From NCBI GenBank assembly GCA_019239425.1, contig JAFAZX010000021.1:1-37019 (forward strand): a stretch of 37,019 nucleotides of DNA, written 5' to 3'. Shown here piece by piece: positions 31,409 to 37,019 of the stretch. The position numbers were made by a program, and so were the translations under genes. This DNA comes from Acidobacteriota bacterium (GTDB taxonomy: Bacteria > Acidobacteriota > Blastocatellia > Pyrinomonadales > Pyrinomonadaceae). The first letter of the stretch is position 1. Each line of letters opens with the position of its first letter. Below the pieces are notes generated by a model. It searched no databases, was not told the DNA's origin, and worked only from the letters and a program-made list of their open reading frames with translations.

Positions 31409-32410
31409 ATGAATCTCACGTCACAACGTGTGGGCGAGATCGTCGCCGCGATGCGCGGGCGTTCGGTGGTCGTGTACGGCGACGTGATGCTGGACGAGTT
31501 CGTGTGGGGCGACGTGTCGCGCATCTCGCCCGAAGCTCCCGTGCCCGTCGTGGACATCAGGCGCGAGTCCGTGCGCCTGGGCGGCGCGGCGAACGTCCTG
31601 GCGAACCTGCGCGCGCTGGGCGTGCGCGCGACGGTCGTGGGCGTGGTCGGCGCCGACCGCGCGGGCGAGCGCGTGCGGGCGGAGCTGCGCGACGCGGGCG
31701 TCGACGGCCGCGAGGAGAATTTGATTACGGACGTGAGCCGGCCGACGACCTTAAAGACGCGCATCATCGCGCACAACCAGCTGGTCGTGCGCGCAGACCG
31801 CGAGCGGCGCGCGCACGTGGACGGCCCCGTCGAGGAGCGCATCGTCGCGGCGCTCCGAAAACTCTTGAAGGGGGCGGACGCGCTCGTCGTCTCGGACTAC
31901 GACAAGGGCGCGGTCACGCCCAACGTGCTCGAAGAGGTTCTGCCGGCGGCCGAGGCGGCGGGCGTGCCCGTCCTCGTAGACCCGAAGCTGCGGAACTTCG
32001 ACGCGTACCGCCCCGCCACGCTCGTCACGCCGAATCACTACGAGGCCCTGCGCGTGACGAACACCGAGGACGATACGGATGAGGGGATGGCGCGCGCGGC
32101 GCGCGCGATACTCGGGCGGCTCGGCTGCGGGTCGGTGCTCATCACGCGGGGCGAGCGCGGGATGATGCTCCTGAGCGAGGGCGGCGACCCCGTGTACGTG
32201 CCGACCGCGGCGCGCGAGGTCTACGACGTGACGGGCGCGGGCGACACGGTCATCGCGACGCTGGCGGCGTCTTTGGCGTCGGGCGCGAGTCTGTTGGAGG
32301 CGTCGGTGCTCGCCAACCACGCGGCCGGCGTCGTCGTCGGCAAGCTCGGCACCGCCACCGCCGACACCGAAGAACTCCTCGCCTCCTTCCCGACGGACGC
32401 GCCCTGCTGA
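31409..32410 (+). CDS. rfaE1: D-glycero-beta-D-manno-heptose-7-phosphate kinase (RfaE domain I / HldE-N type)
   Basis: 333 aa, PfkB/ribokinase family. It phosphorylates heptose 7-phosphate at C1 in ADP-heptose synthesis, feeding the neighbouring GT9. Landmarks: VVVYGDVMLDEFVWGDVSRI followed by SPEAPVPVV (the specific RfaE signature), RLGGAANVLANLRALG, TTLKTRIIAHNQLVVRAD, VLVDPKLRNFDAYRPATLVTP and the catalytic VYDVTGAGDTVIA (Asp base). Only the kinase half is present; the adenylyltransferase domain of E. coli HldE is absent. The ATG follows the repeat at once, without a ribosome-binding site; an internal ATG at 31451 would still keep the VVVYGDVMLD motif. Confidence 0.92.
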   Translation: MNLTSQRVGEIVAAMRGRSVVVYGDVMLDEFVWGDVSRISPEAPVPVVDIRRESVRLGGAANVLANLRALGVRATVVGVVGADRAGERVRAELRDAGVDGREENLITDVSRPTTLKTRIIAHNQLVVRADRERRAHVDGPVEERIVAALRKLLKGADALVVSDYDKGAVTPNVLEEVLPAAEAAGVPVLVDPKLRNFDAYRPATLVTPNHYEALRVTNTEDDTDEGMARAARAILGRLGCGSVLITRGERGMMLLSEGGDPVYVPTAAREVYDVTGAGDTVIATLAASLASGASLLEASVLANHAAGVVVGKLGTATADTEELLASFPTDAPC

Positions 32411-32467
32411 AAACCTTCGGAACATCGGCCCGCGTCACGGCGTCAGAGGTGTGGGGGTGAAATACTG

Positions 32468-33112
32468 ATGACGACCAACGGCGGGATTCTCTTTGTGCTC
32501 CTTGCCGGCGCGTGCGTCGCGGCCGGCGCGGCGTGCGGCGCGCGCGTGACACGGACGGCGCGCGCCGGAGTGACCAATCCGGCCCCGACTCCTCTGCCCG
32601 CAACAAGGGAAGAGGAGGAAGTGAACCAGCGTCCCCTCAAGCTTCCTTTGACCGACCCGCGGCTTGTCGTCGAGAAGGGGGCGCGGCGGTTGAAGCTGTA
32701 TGCGGGCGGAGAGTTGGTGCGCGTGCGGCGCGTGGCGCTCGGGTTCGAGCCGGCGGGCGACAAGGTCAAGCAGGGCGACGGGCGGACGCCGGAGGGCGAC
32801 TACCAAATCTGCATGAAGAACGAGCGGAGCAACTTCTACCTCTCGCTCGGCCTCACCTACCCGAACGCCGAGGACGCCGAGCGCGGCCTGCGCGACGGCA
32901 TCATCACGAAGGCGCAGCACAAGAGCATCACGCAGGCGCTCGCGGCCGGTCGCTGCCCGCCGTGGAACACCGCGCTCGGCGGCGAAGTCTTCATCCACGG
33001 CGGCGGCACCGCGCGCGACTGGACGTTCGGCTGCGTCGCCTTAGAGAACCCAGAGATCAAAGAACTCTTCGACGCACTCCCCAAAGGCACTCCCGTCCGC
33101 ATCGTGCCGTAG
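32468..33112 (+). CDS. L,D-transpeptidase (YkuD domain), exported
   Basis: 214 aa. A hydrophobic N-terminus (GGILFVLLAGACVAAGAACG) is a signal or lipoprotein signal; the lipobox is imperfect. The YkuD domain runs from DPRLVVEKGARRLKLYAGGE to the end, with DGRTPEGDYQICMK and the catalytic EVFIHGGGTARDWTFGCVAL (His177, Cys189). Such enzymes make 3-3 crosslinks in peptidoglycan or attach proteins to it. The family is close to the YafK/ErfK group. It starts 57 bases after the heptose kinase gene. The TAG stop is the first codon of a dispersed repeat. Confidence 0.9.
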   Translation: MTTNGGILFVLLAGACVAAGAACGARVTRTARAGVTNPAPTPLPATREEEEVNQRPLKLPLTDPRLVVEKGARRLKLYAGGELVRVRRVALGFEPAGDKVKQGDGRTPEGDYQICMKNERSNFYLSLGLTYPNAEDAERGLRDGIITKAQHKSITQALAAGRCPPWNTALGGEVFIHGGGTARDWTFGCVALENPEIKELFDALPKGTPVRIVP

Positions 33113-33144
33113 GCAGTAGGCAGATGGCAGTAGGCAGTTAAGAC
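33110..33144 (+). repeat. Gene-end dispersed repeat, copy C left arm
   Basis: Identical over 35 bases to copy A left arm (26299-26333). The first TAG (33110-33112) is the stop codon of the L,D-transpeptidase gene. Confidence 0.9.
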
Positions 33145-33158
33145 AAAAAGACAGCCTC

Positions 33159-33207
33159 AAAGGTCGAAGGCGGCGGGTTGCACAACCCGCCGCCTTCGAC
33201 CTTTTAT
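33159..33207. terminator. Bidirectional terminator between convergent genes (inside repeat copy C)
   Basis: A perfect 22-bp stem: 33159-33180 pairs with 33183-33204, with AAAGG/CCTTT ends and a T run (CCTTTTAT) after it. It serves the L,D-transpeptidase gene and the opposing receptor gene. Confidence 0.92.
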
Positions 33208-33224
33208 AGCCTGGTCTTCTTCCG

Positions 33225-33255
33225 AACTGCCTACTGCCACCTGCCGTCTGCCTAC
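33225..33255 (-). repeat. Gene-end dispersed repeat, copy C right arm (inverted)
   Basis: The plus strand reads AACTGCCTACTGCCACCTGC then CGTCTGCCTAC. It starts 8 bases beyond the TAA of the receptor gene. Confidence 0.85.
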
Positions 33256-33263
33256 TTGTCTCC

Positions 33264-36881
<3,618 letters not shown>

Positions 36882-37019
36882 AACTCTCCTTGTTAGACAC
36901 ACCTCGGCCGACACGCCCGCCGCCGGGCCGTTAGCGTCCGCTCGGTGTGTGTACGGCTAAATGGATTCGTGGGCGGGGAAGGAGCCGTTTTCGTCTTCCC
37001 TGATCCGACCGCGTACTCA

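Overview
The window looks like a high-GC soil bacterium, most likely Acidobacteriota (Blastocatellia/Pyrinomonadaceae-like). The grounds are two very large Oar-type TonB-dependent receptors with a carboxypeptidase-regulatory N-terminus, a TPR/DUF4388 (PATAN) protein, an HD-GYP protein, a class of gene-end repeats, and frequent TTG/GTG starts. This placement is inference from gene style, not from a marker gene.

Layout. 1-2759 is chromosome: the C-terminus of a TonB-dependent receptor, a small lipoprotein, an HD-GYP protein and a TPR-DUF4388 protein. 2760-26285 is a complete Tn7-like transposon of about 23.5 kb. 26286-37019 is chromosome again: an unknown protein, a cytochrome P450, a membrane protein, a Trm112-like zinc protein, a GT9 glycosyltransferase, a heptose-7-phosphate kinase (rfaE1-type), an L,D-transpeptidase and an Oar-like TonB-dependent receptor.

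The transposon has both ends visible. Each begins TGT, followed 5 nt later by GAAGCATAAANNGTAAA, and each end carries several inverted copies of this 19-bp motif (two clear copies on the left, four on the right), as expected for TnsB sites. A 5-bp duplication CGAAG flanks it. Removing the element joins the DUF4388 reading frame to a native stop codon four codons past the break, so the insertion hit the last codons of that gene. The transposon end supplies an in-frame TGA that keeps the protein the same length. The transposition operon tnsA-tnsB-tnsC-tnsD (19488-26005) lies at the right end, transcribed toward that end. TnsD/TniQ is unusually long (851 aa) and ends in an array of at least six helix-turn-helix modules.

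The cargo (2.8-19.3 kb) reads as a defence island. Its core is a convergent/divergent modification-restriction locus: a C5-cytosine methyltransferase, a divergently transcribed mismatch glycosylase of the Mig/MutY type, and an opposing operon of a 75-aa protein, a MORC/MutL-type GHKL ATPase, a helicase with an Mrr-type nuclease domain, and an unknown 189-aa protein. Other cargo: a DUF4238 protein, an M48 peptidase sharing an operator region with an XRE regulator, a PolB-type 3'-5' exonuclease beside a second XRE regulator and an operator array, a two-gene operon of unrecognised proteins (390 and 435 aa), and an XRE-ImmA-like protein whose HExxH motif reads HSLGH, divergent from tnsA.

No rRNA, tRNA, CRISPR array or cas gene was recognised.
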